In this document: in pieces, positions 9,460 through 18,184 of the stretch
Position numbering within the stretch: position 1 is the first letter of the stretch
How the letters are laid out: every line of letters begins with the position of its first letter
Assembly: GCF_000316625.1 (NCBI RefSeq)
Contig: NC_019676.1
Coordinates: 4,730,501-4,794,500 of the forward strand
DNA from: Nostoc sp. PCC 7107
GTDB taxonomy: Bacteria; Cyanobacteriota; Cyanobacteriia; Cyanobacteriales; Nostocaceae
Reading direction: 5' to 3'
Length of the DNA: 64,000 bases
Position numbers and translations under genes: made by a program
Notes under the pieces: model-generated
Seen by the model: only the letters and a program-made list of their open reading frames with translations
Databases searched by the model: none
Told to the model about the DNA's origin: nothing

Positions 9460-10503
9460 ATGTCGGATTACGCGCAGCTATTTAAGATTATTGAAGAACT
9501 AGTCATGCACCATTCCCCTAGCGGTGCAGAGGCGGAGATTAACGAATTTTTGCTCCAGCAATTTGCCGAGTTGGGAGTAGAAGTTTGGCGCGATCGCGCT
9601 GACAATATTATTGCTAAAATTCCTGGTAAAGATTCTACTAGAGCGATCGCTATTACGGCTCACAAAGATGAAATTGGCGCAATTGTCAAAACCATCGGTG
9701 ATGCAGGTCGAGTAGAAGTTCGCAAACTAGGCGGTGCTTTTCCTTGGGTTTATGGTGAAGGTGTAGTCGATTTACTCGGCGACAATCAAACTATCTCCGG
9801 TATCCTCAGCTTTGGTTCTCGCCATGTCTCTCACGAATCTCCGCAAAAAGTTCAGCAAGAAGATACACCTGTAAAATGGGAAAATGCCTGGATTGAAACC
9901 AAACGCACCACCGCTGAATTAGAAGCCGCAGGTATTCGGACAGGAACCAGAATGGTAGTTGGTAAGCATCGCAAACATCCCATTCGCTTAAATGATCATA
10001 TTGCCAGTTATACCTTAGATAATAAAGCTTCAGTGGCGATTCTTTTAGCTTTAGCCCAAAAATTGAAGCAGCCAGCCTGTGATGTATACTTGGTAGCCTC
10101 AGCCAAAGAAGAAGTCGGCGCAATTGGGGCGTTATTTTTTACCCAAAATCAGCAATTAGATGCTTTGATTGCTCTAGAAATTTGTCCTTTATCTCCAGAA
10201 TACCCAATTAAAGACGGGGAAAATCCAGTACTGCTGTCTCAAGATGCCTATGGCATATATGATGAACCCTTGAATATGCAATTATGTCGGGCTGCAAAAC
10301 AATTAGATATATCCGTACAATTAGCCATTATCAGCGGTTTTGGGAGTGATGCCTCAATAGCGATGAAATTTGGTCACGTTGGTCGTGCTGCTTGTTTAGC
10401 ATTTCCTACACAAAACACCCACGGATATGAAATTGCTCATTTAGGTGCGATCGCCAACTGTATTAATCTATTAAAAGGCTTTTGTGAAAATTTCACAGAA
10501 TAA
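9460..10503 (+). CDS. M42 family metallopeptidase (glutamyl aminopeptidase/endoglucanase-like)
   Basis: The 347-residue protein shows the M42 pattern: ITAHKDEIGA (first metal His and Asp), SYTLDNKASVAIL (bridging Asp), SAKEEVGAIGA (catalytic Glu pair), ALEICP and THGYEIAH (last metal His). M42 enzymes are cobalt- or zinc-dependent aminopeptidases that form large dodecamers. The family usually has AHMDEIG, and here the Met is Lys. It starts 94 bp from the divergent aldolase-family gene. Confidence 0.9.
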   Translation: MSDYAQLFKIIEELVMHHSPSGAEAEINEFLLQQFAELGVEVWRDRADNIIAKIPGKDSTRAIAITAHKDEIGAIVKTIGDAGRVEVRKLGGAFPWVYGEGVVDLLGDNQTISGILSFGSRHVSHESPQKVQQEDTPVKWENAWIETKRTTAELEAAGIRTGTRMVVGKHRKHPIRLNDHIASYTLDNKASVAILLALAQKLKQPACDVYLVASAKEEVGAIGALFFTQNQQLDALIALEICPLSPEYPIKDGENPVLLSQDAYGIYDEPLNMQLCRAAKQLDISVQLAIISGFGSDASIAMKFGHVGRAACLAFPTQNTHGYEIAHLGAIANCINLLKGFCENFTE

Positions 10504-10575
10504 AGCCGATGATGGGATTTGAACCCACGGCCTGCTGATTACGAATCAGCTGCTCTACCACTGAGCCACATCGGC
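10504..10575 (-). tRNA. tRNA-Thr (anticodon CGU)
   Basis: The reverse strand folds into a full cloverleaf. The acceptor stem is GCCGATG with CATCGGC. The D loop holds AGTGGTAGAGC. The anticodon stem-loop CTGAT-TCGTAAT-CAG presents CGT, and the T arm reads GTGGGTTCAAATCCCAT. No CCA is encoded. It lies immediately after the M42 peptidase gene on the opposite strand. Confidence 0.95.
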
Positions 10576-10608
10576 ATACACGAATAGAAATTATAGCATT
10601 ATTTACAG

Positions 10609-10878
10609 ATGGTAGAACCAAATCCCAAAACCCGCCTTAATCCAGAACAGTATGCCCGTTTAAAAGCAGAAGCCGCAACTCCGTATCGCGGCTTGCGGCA
10701 ATTTATCTATATTGGTGTGGGTGCTTCTGGTTTTATTGGCGCATTTGTCTTCTTTTTTCGCGTCCTTGCTGGTAGAGAACTTGAAAGCACTTTACCTAAT
10801 TTGGCATTGCAACTAGGAATAGTAGCTTTGATGGCTTTTTTGTGGCGCTGGGAAAAACGTAATCAACTACCTAAATAG
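10609..10878 (+). CDS. DUF3493 family membrane protein (LPA1/Rep27-like)
   Basis: This 89-residue protein has a soluble N-terminus (LNPEQYARLKAEAATPYRGLRQFIY) and two transmembrane segments (about 32-52 and 64-79). The motif EAxxPYRGLRxFxY is typical of DUF3493, related to the plant/algal LPA1/REP27 photosystem II assembly/repair factors. A role in thylakoid membrane assembly is therefore possible but is inferred only from the family. Confidence 0.8.
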   Translation: MVEPNPKTRLNPEQYARLKAEAATPYRGLRQFIYIGVGASGFIGAFVFFFRVLAGRELESTLPNLALQLGIVALMAFLWRWEKRNQLPK

Positions 10879-10882
10879 TTTC

Positions 10883-10973
10883 AGGACTTACGCACAGGCT
10901 ACGGAAAATCGAACCACAGAGACGCAGAGGTCACGGAGAAATGAGAGTTTGAGAGGTGTTTTGCGTCAGCCCT
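10883..10973. mobile_element. MITE-like element with imperfect terminal inverted repeats
   Basis: The left end AGGACTTACGCA (10883-10894) and the right end TGCGTCAGCCCT (10962-10973) are imperfect inverted repeats. The 91-bp interior holds CCACAGAGACGCAGAGGTCACGGAG-type sequence and no gene. The left end is identical to the ends of the element at 13090-13207. Confidence 0.5.
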
Positions 10974-10997
10974 AAGTTTAATAAAAACTACAAAATC

Positions 10998-11037
10998 AAA
11001 AGCGTCAAGTTAACAAATTGCTAGTCTTGACGCTTTT
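10998..11037. terminator. Bidirectional intrinsic terminator
   Basis: A perfect 12-bp stem, AAAAGCGTCAAG with CTTGACGCTTTT, has a 16-nt loop and A/T tracts at both ends. It lies between the convergent DUF3493 and beta-helix/SLH genes. Confidence 0.8.
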
Positions 11038-11055
11038 AATTTTCTCTCTAGAATT

Positions 11056-12732
11056 TTACTGAACTGTGACTAAATAGGGTGAGTTAATTGGTTGAGCGCG
11101 TCCAGCGTTAACTAAGGCTTGGTAAACAAAAGCCGCGACTTCGGCTCTAGTTGCTTGACGATTAGGATCAAGCTGCTTAACAGTGGGATAGTTAATCACT
11201 AATTGGCGTGAAGTAGCCGCAGCAACTGGGCCAACTGCATAGTTAGGAATTTGCGCCGCATCATTGTAGAACCCAATAATATTTTGATTATTGGCAGTTA
11301 AGCCTAAACCATTGGCTAAGGCGACTAGTGCTTGCACTCTGGGAATTTGTTGTTGTGGTTTAAAAGTTCCATCGGGGTAGCCGGAGACAAATTGGCTCTG
11401 ATAAGCAGATTTTATGGCAGCGAAAGCCCAAAAATTGCTTGGCACGTCTTGAAAGTTGATAGCGCTACGTTTAGCTGATGGATTTAAAGCTTTAGTGATA
11501 ATTGTGGCAAACTGGGCGCGAGTTACAGGTTCATTAGGCTTAAACGTCCCATCAGGAAAGCCAGCAATAATACTTTGTGAGGCTAAAGCTTCAATGTAGC
11601 TTTTTGCCCAAAAATTGCTGGGTACATCCTTAAAGGCCACAGCACCGCCTGATGGTGGTTCAACTGTGGCTGCAACAAAATCTACTTTACCAAAGATTTT
11701 TTTCTGATCAACATCATTACCAACAGCCACGATGGTACTAGTTTTAGTGGCGTTGTTTACGTCATAACGAGTATTACCACGAATGAGATTACCACCGGGA
11801 TTTTCATTAGTACCTAGGTTAGGTTCAGCAGTGGTAATGGCAACTACTCCGTCTCGCTTATTATTTTGAATGACATTCTTGCGAAGTACCGGTTTAGCGG
11901 AGTCTGAGATAAACAAACCATCTTGGTTTTGAATGATTTGGTTTCCTTCTACTAAAGTTGTAGAAGTTCCACCGATCGCCAGACCAAAACCTGTATCCTG
12001 AAATAAGTTATTTCTGACTATGCCTTGAGCCGCTCTAGCCAGGGAAATCCCATTACCTTTGTTCTGCACAAAGATATTACCTTCGATTGTGGGATTTCCT
12101 GTACCTGTGACAAACACACCCTCTCTACCATTATTGGTAAAAGTGCTGTTTTGGATGGTGGGATTAGTAGATTCTACCCAAATACCTGTACCGCGTTGAG
12201 TTGGGTTAATAACAGTGACACCAGCGATCGCACTATTATTATCAGCTAAGACGGTAATTTCTTGTCTGGCAAAAGTCCGACTGGTGTAAAAACCTGCGCC
12301 AGTAATAATTACCCCTTGGCCTTTGGTTGCTTCATCACCCTGAATTGTCACTCCTGATTTGAGCAACAACGGAAATGTTTCTCCAGCCTCTTGGTTATAA
12401 GTTCCTGGCGCAAGTCGAATAATTGTCCCTAGTTGAGCTTGAGCCAGTGCAAAGCTAATAGTTTTGTAAGGTGCTGCTGCTGTTGCGCCAGCACCTGTAT
12501 TGTTTTGACCAGTTGTTGGGTTGACATAAATTACCTTTGCAGTTGCTGGTGCTTGCGCTATAACGCTGGGCGAAGCGCCACCATTTGCTGTACCCACCAA
12601 TAATGTAGAACCAGTTGCAGCTACTAACAAAGCTGTCAGCCCGGCTTTTAAGGATAAATTAAATTTAAGGTTTCTTCCAGAAAGAAAATAAATATTTTTT
12701 ACGGAAGAAAAATGAAAACCTTGATGTTTCAT
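11056..12732 (-). CDS. Secreted DUF1565 right-handed beta-helix protein with SLH domains
   Basis: The 558-residue protein has a long N-terminal signal region (hydrophobic about 28-47). A DUF1565-type start follows (IYVNPTTGQNNTGAGATAAAPYKTISFAL), then parallel beta-helix rungs with repeated N-x-I/F-xxN steps (about 85-350). The C-terminus has three SLH repeats. Two are clear: FKDVPSNFWAKSYIEALASQ with GFPDGTFKPNEPVTRAQFA, and FQDVPSNFWAFAAI with GYPDGTFKPQQQIPRVQAL. The third is weaker. This architecture is common in cyanobacterial outer-envelope proteins that bind polysaccharide and attach to peptidoglycan. The substrate is unknown. A terminator lies just downstream. Confidence 0.88.
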   Translation of the reverse strand: MKHQGFHFSSVKNIYFLSGRNLKFNLSLKAGLTALLVAATGSTLLVGTANGGASPSVIAQAPATAKVIYVNPTTGQNNTGAGATAAAPYKTISFALAQAQLGTIIRLAPGTYNQEAGETFPLLLKSGVTIQGDEATKGQGVIITGAGFYTSRTFARQEITVLADNNSAIAGVTVINPTQRGTGIWVESTNPTIQNSTFTNNGREGVFVTGTGNPTIEGNIFVQNKGNGISLARAAQGIVRNNLFQDTGFGLAIGGTSTTLVEGNQIIQNQDGLFISDSAKPVLRKNVIQNNKRDGVVAITTAEPNLGTNENPGGNLIRGNTRYDVNNATKTSTIVAVGNDVDQKKIFGKVDFVAATVEPPSGGAVAFKDVPSNFWAKSYIEALASQSIIAGFPDGTFKPNEPVTRAQFATIITKALNPSAKRSAINFQDVPSNFWAFAAIKSAYQSQFVSGYPDGTFKPQQQIPRVQALVALANGLGLTANNQNIIGFYNDAAQIPNYAVGPVAAATSRQLVINYPTVKQLDPNRQATRAEVAAFVYQALVNAGRAQPINSPYLVTVQ

Positions 12733-14464
12733 TTTTGTGTCTGTGATCTGCTGAATTATAGTTGGCTAAGAAGGGTTAGGTGTGACAGCTAGATAACCGT
12801 CCATCCCAAGCAAAACTATAACGGATGACTAGCAAATAATCCTCTAAGTTTCGCAATCAGACACGTAAATAAACAATTTTGCTAGAAACTCTGAGTCAAA
12901 GGTAACAGTTCTTGAGTGAACAAACTACATCTTAGTTGTCACGACTCATATACGCAGATACCAAAGTTAGAGGCGAACATCCTTACCCTGGAGGAAGGTG
13001 AATCCTACGTCCCTAATTAGACTTGTGCAAAAATTAAATCGGACTGCTATCGCATTACGCGATTAGATCGGTGTTTTACATCTAAAATTAGGACTTACGC
13101 AAGAACTCTCTCAAACTCTTATGACTGCGTGTCTTACCTTGCGGGAAGCCGCTATCGCGTCGATGCGTCCTTTGCGGTTTGTTTTTTCATAATTTTGCGT
13201 AAGTCCTGCTAATTATAAAACTTTCAATTACTAATTTTAAATATGAATTTCATGGTTGCTATGGAAATTTATTTGATTCATCTACAAAATTGTAATCTTA
13301 TCCTACATACGCCAAATAAAATTAGTTTCCATCGCTGCACAGTGCTAAACTAAGAAATACATCATGACTTGGGAACATCTAAAAAGCAAAAAGCCAACTT
13401 TATTGAATAAGGTTTTACATTGATTCTGTACAATATTTAGTCATGTTTATTAGGCTGAAGTATAGAAAAAGGCAAAAAATACCAGTCTTTGGGATTCCCA
13501 AAAAATGGTTATAATTTCGCTCTTTTGAAGAATCAATTATTTCAGTAAAGCTGTTAAGTCTGGTAGCAATTCCTGCAAGTTTTATCAAGGGAATATTAGG
13601 AAAGATGCCCTTAACTCTACTATCAATAAAATCTTGGCATTTGTGAAAGTAAAAACTGCTACTTTTGGTAATGCGATCGCAGTTATCAAAATAGTAAGTA
13701 TTTAGCTACGACTGTTTTTGCATTGCCGGGAGAAACTTGGTAGTAGAAGTAGAGAAAATGCTGTTGTCACAAATTTTGATGTTTTGTGGTGCTGCTCACT
13801 AAATCAATTTCCCATACTCTCCAAAACTGTCACAGTTTTGAGAAGTACGGAAAAATTATATAAGGGTTAAGAAGAGTATAAAAATCTCATTGGCATTTAC
13901 AAACAACAATTAGTAGTTTGCCAACTTTATACCCATTCATGTTATTACGAGCGCAATTGACTGAGTATTCAGGAATTTTGCCTAAATCCTTACTAAAAGT
14001 TGGCAAAAAGCAGTACATTTGTGACTGTAACTGAGTAAACTACTTAAGTGGCGAGGAAGTTTTTCTGGAAAAATCAGCTTGAAACCTAAACCTATCTGCT
14101 GATAGTTAATCATTCCCAGGCAAAAGGCTGAGTATTGGCATCTAGTTTATTAAGAACCGACTGAGTAAAAGTCTCTAAATTAACCTATTGCTGCATCAAT
14201 CGGCTTTTTTAGCATAAAAGTTTTCATCAGTTCACCTTGATGCTACATTGTGGTCATACTTAGATAAGCACTTATACTTAAGTGAGTTGTTTCTTGATCA
14301 GCAAGATAGCTAAAAACCAAGCAAAAGGTGAAAAAAGATGTATCTTACATCAAAAACCCACAGCTGATAGGAGTATGAAAAATCTAAAATAGATATTAAA
14401 TTGATCAGAACAACGACCATCGACAACCATTAGTCCATTTTATCTTCTGCAAAGCGTCGCCAGG
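12733..14464. other. Long gene-free interval (about 1.7 kb)
   Basis: No open frame of convincing quality was seen on either strand. The interval is AT-rich and contains one MITE-like element (13090-13207). A small stem, CACTTA/TAAGTG, lies near 14269-14284. The region also carries the presumed promoters of the leftward beta-helix gene and the rightward sasA. A small RNA or degraded gene could be present, but nothing was recognised. Confidence 0.6.
13090..13207. mobile_element. MITE-like element with 13-bp perfect terminal inverted repeats
   Basis: AGGACTTACGCAA at 13090-13102 is exactly mirrored by TTGCGTAAGTCCT at 13195-13207. The 118-bp element encodes no protein. Its outer flanks are similar AT-rich sequence (CTAAAATT and GCTAATT), which could be a degenerate target duplication. 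It is presumably mobilised in trans. Confidence 0.65.
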
Positions 14465-14491
14465 TTGTTACCAGTGCTGAAACACGATTAC

Positions 14492-15679
14492 ATGCAAGCT
14501 TCCCAGGATCAGCCTAATTATTTTGAGGCTCCTCTCCAATTGTTGCTGTTTGTCGATGGCAGACCCCAGTCTCGACAACAAGTACAGCGAATACGTGCTT
14601 ACTTAAAAGAATTGCAGGCAGAGTATAACTTTGAGGTTCAAATTATTGATGTCGGGCAACAACCTTATCTCGCAGAACATTTTAAGTTAGTAGCTACGCC
14701 AGCATTAATCAAAATCCACCCAGAACCCAAGCAAGTTCTTGCTGGAAGTAATATCATTGCCCAATTAAAAAACTGGTGGCCGCGCTGGCAAGCGGCTGTA
14801 GATGCTTATTTAAAATTGCAAGAAGATTTTCAAGAACGGATAGATGATAATGGTCGGGTGTCACCGCCCAAATCTACAATTAATTCGGTTGCAGTTTCCG
14901 CAGAACTAATCAAGCTCTCAGATGAAATCTTTCATTTAAAACAAGAAAAGGAAAGACTGCAAGAGCAGTTACAATTCAAAGACCGAGTAATAGCGATGTT
15001 AGCTCACGATTTGCGGAATCCTTTAACTGCTGCGGCGATCGCTATTGAAACCCTTCAATCTAATTACAATATAGAAGTAGGCGAATTTCAGCGCTTGAAA
15101 CCAGCAATGGCCGCCCACTTGTTAAAGCAAGCTCGGACTCAAGCCAAGATTATTGATCGGTTAATTGCCGATCTATTACAGGTAGGTAGAGGCAGCGATA
15201 AAGAGTTGCCAATTATACCTCAAAAAATTGAGCTAGGACAACTCTGTTTAGAGGTGTTAGAGGAATTGCGCGATCGCTACACTGCAAAATCCCAAACACT
15301 AGAAACAGACATTCCCTCAGATCTACCCTGCGTCTACGCCGATCCAGAACGTATCCGCCAAGTATTGGTGAACCTCTTAGATAATGCAATTAAATATACA
15401 CCATCTGGTGGTAAAATTACGGTTGCCGGATTGCACCGCACTACTCAAAAAATTCAGTTTAGTGTCGGCGACACTGGCCCTGGTATTCCCACCGAGAGTC
15501 GTGATCTGATTTTTGAAAATCACTTCCGCCTGCAAAGAGATCAAAGTACAGATGGATATGGCATTGGTCTTTGTTTATGCCAGCGTATCGTGCGATCTCA
15601 TTACGGTCAAATTTGGGTAGATTCAAGTCCCAACGGTGGCGCATGGTTCCACTTTACATTGCCAGTTTATCCATTTTAG
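14492..15679 (+). CDS. sasA: Circadian-clock histidine kinase SasA
   Basis: SasA is the output kinase of the KaiABC clock: KaiC stimulates it and it phosphorylates RpaA. The N-terminal 100 residues ([24 protein letters not shown], then [21 protein letters not shown]) are the KaiB-like thioredoxin fold that binds KaiC. A coiled-coil linker leads to the H-box [14 protein letters not shown] with the phosphoryl-accepting His near residue 172. The ATPase domain has [11 protein letters not shown] near 293, DTGPGIP near 327 and [13 protein letters not shown]. In-frame TTG (14465) and GTG (14474) codons lie upstream. I chose the ATG at 14492 because it begins just ahead of the conserved domain. The kai genes are not in this window. 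Confidence 0.93.
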   Translation: MQASQDQPNYFEAPLQLLLFVDGRPQSRQQVQRIRAYLKELQAEYNFEVQIIDVGQQPYLAEHFKLVATPALIKIHPEPKQVLAGSNIIAQLKNWWPRWQAAVDAYLKLQEDFQERIDDNGRVSPPKSTINSVAVSAELIKLSDEIFHLKQEKERLQEQLQFKDRVIAMLAHDLRNPLTAAAIAIETLQSNYNIEVGEFQRLKPAMAAHLLKQARTQAKIIDRLIADLLQVGRGSDKELPIIPQKIELGQLCLEVLEELRDRYTAKSQTLETDIPSDLPCVYADPERIRQVLVNLLDNAIKYTPSGGKITVAGLHRTTQKIQFSVGDTGPGIPTESRDLIFENHFRLQRDQSTDGYGIGLCLCQRIVRSHYGQIWVDSSPNGGAWFHFTLPVYPF

Positions 15680-15689
15680 TGCTGTAAAG

Positions 15690-15745
15690 CCCTGCGGGCA
15701 TGGCTGCGCTTAGAGCGGTAGCGGGGCGTTCAGCCCGTGCTGAGT
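15690..15745. repeat. GC-rich palindromic intergenic repeat
   Basis: The spacer after sasA contains a GC-rich block (CCCTGCGGGCATGGCTGCGC through GGGGCGTTCAGCCCGTGC) with several short complementary segments. It differs in composition from the surrounding AT-rich DNA. It resembles dispersed palindromic repeats of Nostocales, and I did not see a second copy in this window. Confidence 0.35.
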
Positions 15746-15785
15746 GAGGAAAAAATCATCTCTAATCTCTAGCCCTTGGTTGGAA

Positions 15786-17588
15786 TTAAGAACACTTTTT
15801 CGCCGCTGATGGGTTGCCAATCGGATGTAAATCAGCTTCCCAAATACTGATATAAATAAAACCACAATTCTGGCGGACAATTTGTGCTTTCACTGAACCT
15901 AGATCAACACTAAAATCATCCCTCTGACGCTGTTGAATTTGTTTTAGTCCTTGCTGAATTTCGGGAGTGACTTGACCGTTAAGCATTCCACTTAGAGTAT
16001 TTTGCATCACTTCTGGGTCTACTGATTGATTAAAAGCAGCCTCAGTTTGCACTAACCTTCCAGAATTACGATCAAAGAGATAGCCTAAGTCGATTTGATT
16101 TGGCACTATTTTATAGGTAACAGCGCGAGTATTACGCCACAAACCCCTCAAATCCCTATTTGGCTTTCCGAGAGTGGCTTCTACGGTGCTTCTGTTTGTA
16201 CCTGTAGGAAATGCGGGAACGCTGAGACCGCTTGTTATACTTACTTTTTTTTTGTTCTCTGGCTTGTCTGGTTGTATTGCAGGTGCTTCTTTTGTCGGAA
16301 TGACAGTAGGTTGAGCCTCTGGCGTAGTTGTTGAATTATCAGTATCTGTAATTACAGGCTGTTCATCGGTGATAACTGGAGATTCATTTGCAGAGTTAGA
16401 ATCTGTTGCGTCATTGTTAGCCGATAAAGGAGCCGAATTTACGGGTTGTTGTGGGGGTGTGCTAGGTGTAACCGAAGATGCTATTGGTGGAGAAGTTGGT
16501 TGCTCATTTGCTGCTAAAGATGGAGTAGGATCTGCTGGATACTCAGAATTGTTGACAATGGGTAATTCTGATTGTTGGGGACGAGACAAGCGAGAAATCC
16601 CCATCCCAGCAATTAAACCAGCGACAATTAACCCACCAAATATCCATATAGGTTTTTGGGAATTTAGCGGTGGAATTTTTGGGGGTGGAGAAACAGCCTG
16701 AGTTTGCTGAGTTGATGCAGTTTCAGTGGGACGAAAATTGATCGTAGGGGATGTAGGTAGATTAGTTGTAGAGTTTAAAGCATAAAGCATTTTACTAGCA
16801 GTGCTGTAGCGCTCGCTCGCTTGGGGTTTAATTGCCTGATTCAGCACCATCGCTAGTTGGGGTGAAACTTGCGGTGCTTCATTCTGCCAGATAATTTCCC
16901 CAGTTTGTTGATGAGTGGGTAATGCTGAAGGCTGTTTGCCAGTTAACAGATAAATAGCTGTTAAGCCTAAACTATAAATATCTGTGGCGTAAATTGGTCG
17001 TCCAATTGCTTGTTCGCCAGGCATATATCCCGGTGTACCAATCACCATAGACTGTATCGGATATCCTGGTTTACTCACCACTGTCCGAATTGTTTCTTTC
17101 ACTGCACCGAAATCAATCAAGACAGGCTGGCTATCAACAGAACGCAGAATAATATTATCTGGTTTGATATCACGGTGAATGATCCCCTTGCTATGCACAT
17201 AATCCAATACTGATAGCAAACTCAAGAGAATTTCTCGGACTATGGTTTCACTTTGACATCCCCTAGTTTCCACAAGATGGGTTAACGTTTCCCCGTGAAT
17301 CCATTCTTGCACTAGATAAAACAGGCCATTTTCCGAAAAATAAGCGTGTAATCGGGGAATTTGGTCACTACTGTCCCCCAAATACTCTAAAGTTGCTGCT
17401 TCTCTTTCAAAACGTTGCTGAATCAATTCATAGGTTTGAGGATCATTCGCAATTGGTTTTAATTGCTTAATCACACAACGTCGGCGAGAAGGCATGTGGG
17501 TATCTTCTGCCAAAAAGGTTTCCCCAAATCCGCCAGCACCGAGTACCTGGATAACTTGATAGCGATTATTTAGCAGAATAGATCTCAT
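15786..17588 (-). CDS. Hanks-type serine/threonine protein kinase with periplasmic C-terminal domain
   Basis: The kinase domain (about residues 9-275) is complete. It has the glycine loop LGAGGFGETF, the catalytic Lys41 in VIKQLK, HRDIKPDN with Asp140, DFGAVK at 159-164 and GTPGYMPGEQ. One transmembrane helix (about 314-332) follows, then a Ser/Thr/Pro/Asn-rich spacer. The C-terminal domain of about 140 residues (from PAFPTGTNRSTVEATLGKP) is shared by many cyanobacterial kinases of this type. The kinase thus faces the cytoplasm and a possible sensor faces the periplasm. Its ligand and substrates are unknown. Confidence 0.93.
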   Translation of the reverse strand: MRSILLNNRYQVIQVLGAGGFGETFLAEDTHMPSRRRCVIKQLKPIANDPQTYELIQQRFEREAATLEYLGDSSDQIPRLHAYFSENGLFYLVQEWIHGETLTHLVETRGCQSETIVREILLSLLSVLDYVHSKGIIHRDIKPDNIILRSVDSQPVLIDFGAVKETIRTVVSKPGYPIQSMVIGTPGYMPGEQAIGRPIYATDIYSLGLTAIYLLTGKQPSALPTHQQTGEIIWQNEAPQVSPQLAMVLNQAIKPQASERYSTASKMLYALNSTTNLPTSPTINFRPTETASTQQTQAVSPPPKIPPLNSQKPIWIFGGLIVAGLIAGMGISRLSRPQQSELPIVNNSEYPADPTPSLAANEQPTSPPIASSVTPSTPPQQPVNSAPLSANNDATDSNSANESPVITDEQPVITDTDNSTTTPEAQPTVIPTKEAPAIQPDKPENKKKVSITSGLSVPAFPTGTNRSTVEATLGKPNRDLRGLWRNTRAVTYKIVPNQIDLGYLFDRNSGRLVQTEAAFNQSVDPEVMQNTLSGMLNGQVTPEIQQGLKQIQQRQRDDFSVDLGSVKAQIVRQNCGFIYISIWEADLHPIGNPSAAKKCS

Positions 17589-17676
17589 GCACAGTTCAAT
17601 ATGTCCGCCATATTTAAATGTACATCACGATGTCAAAGCAGATGATGTTCCCTAGTGAGATAACGAGAGTGTTTAT

Positions 17677-17985
17677 AAATTAAATCTTAAGCGTTACGCT
17701 GCCTTAACGCAATCTCAAACACCCTCAATTCCAGAGATTCAGCAACAAATTCTTGATGATGACACCTACCTTGTTGTTGCAATACTCCCTCGGTGAACAA
17801 CGCAGCTATTTATGGATGGTGAGTAAAACCAGCATTAGCAGTTATGAACTACCGAAACGCGCAGACATCGAAATTCTGGTGAAGCAGTTTAACTATCTGT
17901 TAAAAATTAGCTCTTACAGCCCCCGCGCCAAGAGAGAAATCGGTGCAGAATCTTGTTTAATGACTTTTCGTAGTGTGGAAGTGAT
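17677..17985 (+). pseudogene. Remnant of a CHAT-domain gene (frameshifted internal fragment)
   Basis: Translation gives KRYAALTQ...[12 protein letters not shown]. After a change of frame near 17745-17760 it gives [34 protein letters not shown] and KQFNYLLKI. These align almost residue for residue with PKYAALTQ...EIQQQVLDDDT and [34 protein letters not shown] in the intact TPR-CHAT gene that starts 200 bp downstream. The fragment lacks the TPRs, and both the catalytic His and Cys regions are missing. It is the dead remains of a paralogue or partial duplication. It ends around TFRSVEVI, after which homology is lost. Confidence 0.8.
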
Positions 17986-18184
17986 ACTTAATACAATGAT
18001 TTTCTGCATCTGGATGATAGTATATTTCAGATTTTGAATTAAAAATAACGGTTCCTTAGTCATATTTATAGAGAAATAATAATGCCATCTATCTATAGTC
18101 GGGTTTTTTCATTAAAAATTCCTAACTGTATAACGTCTAAACGTATAGTGAAGCAGGCACAAATACTTGTTAAAAAATGCTGTT

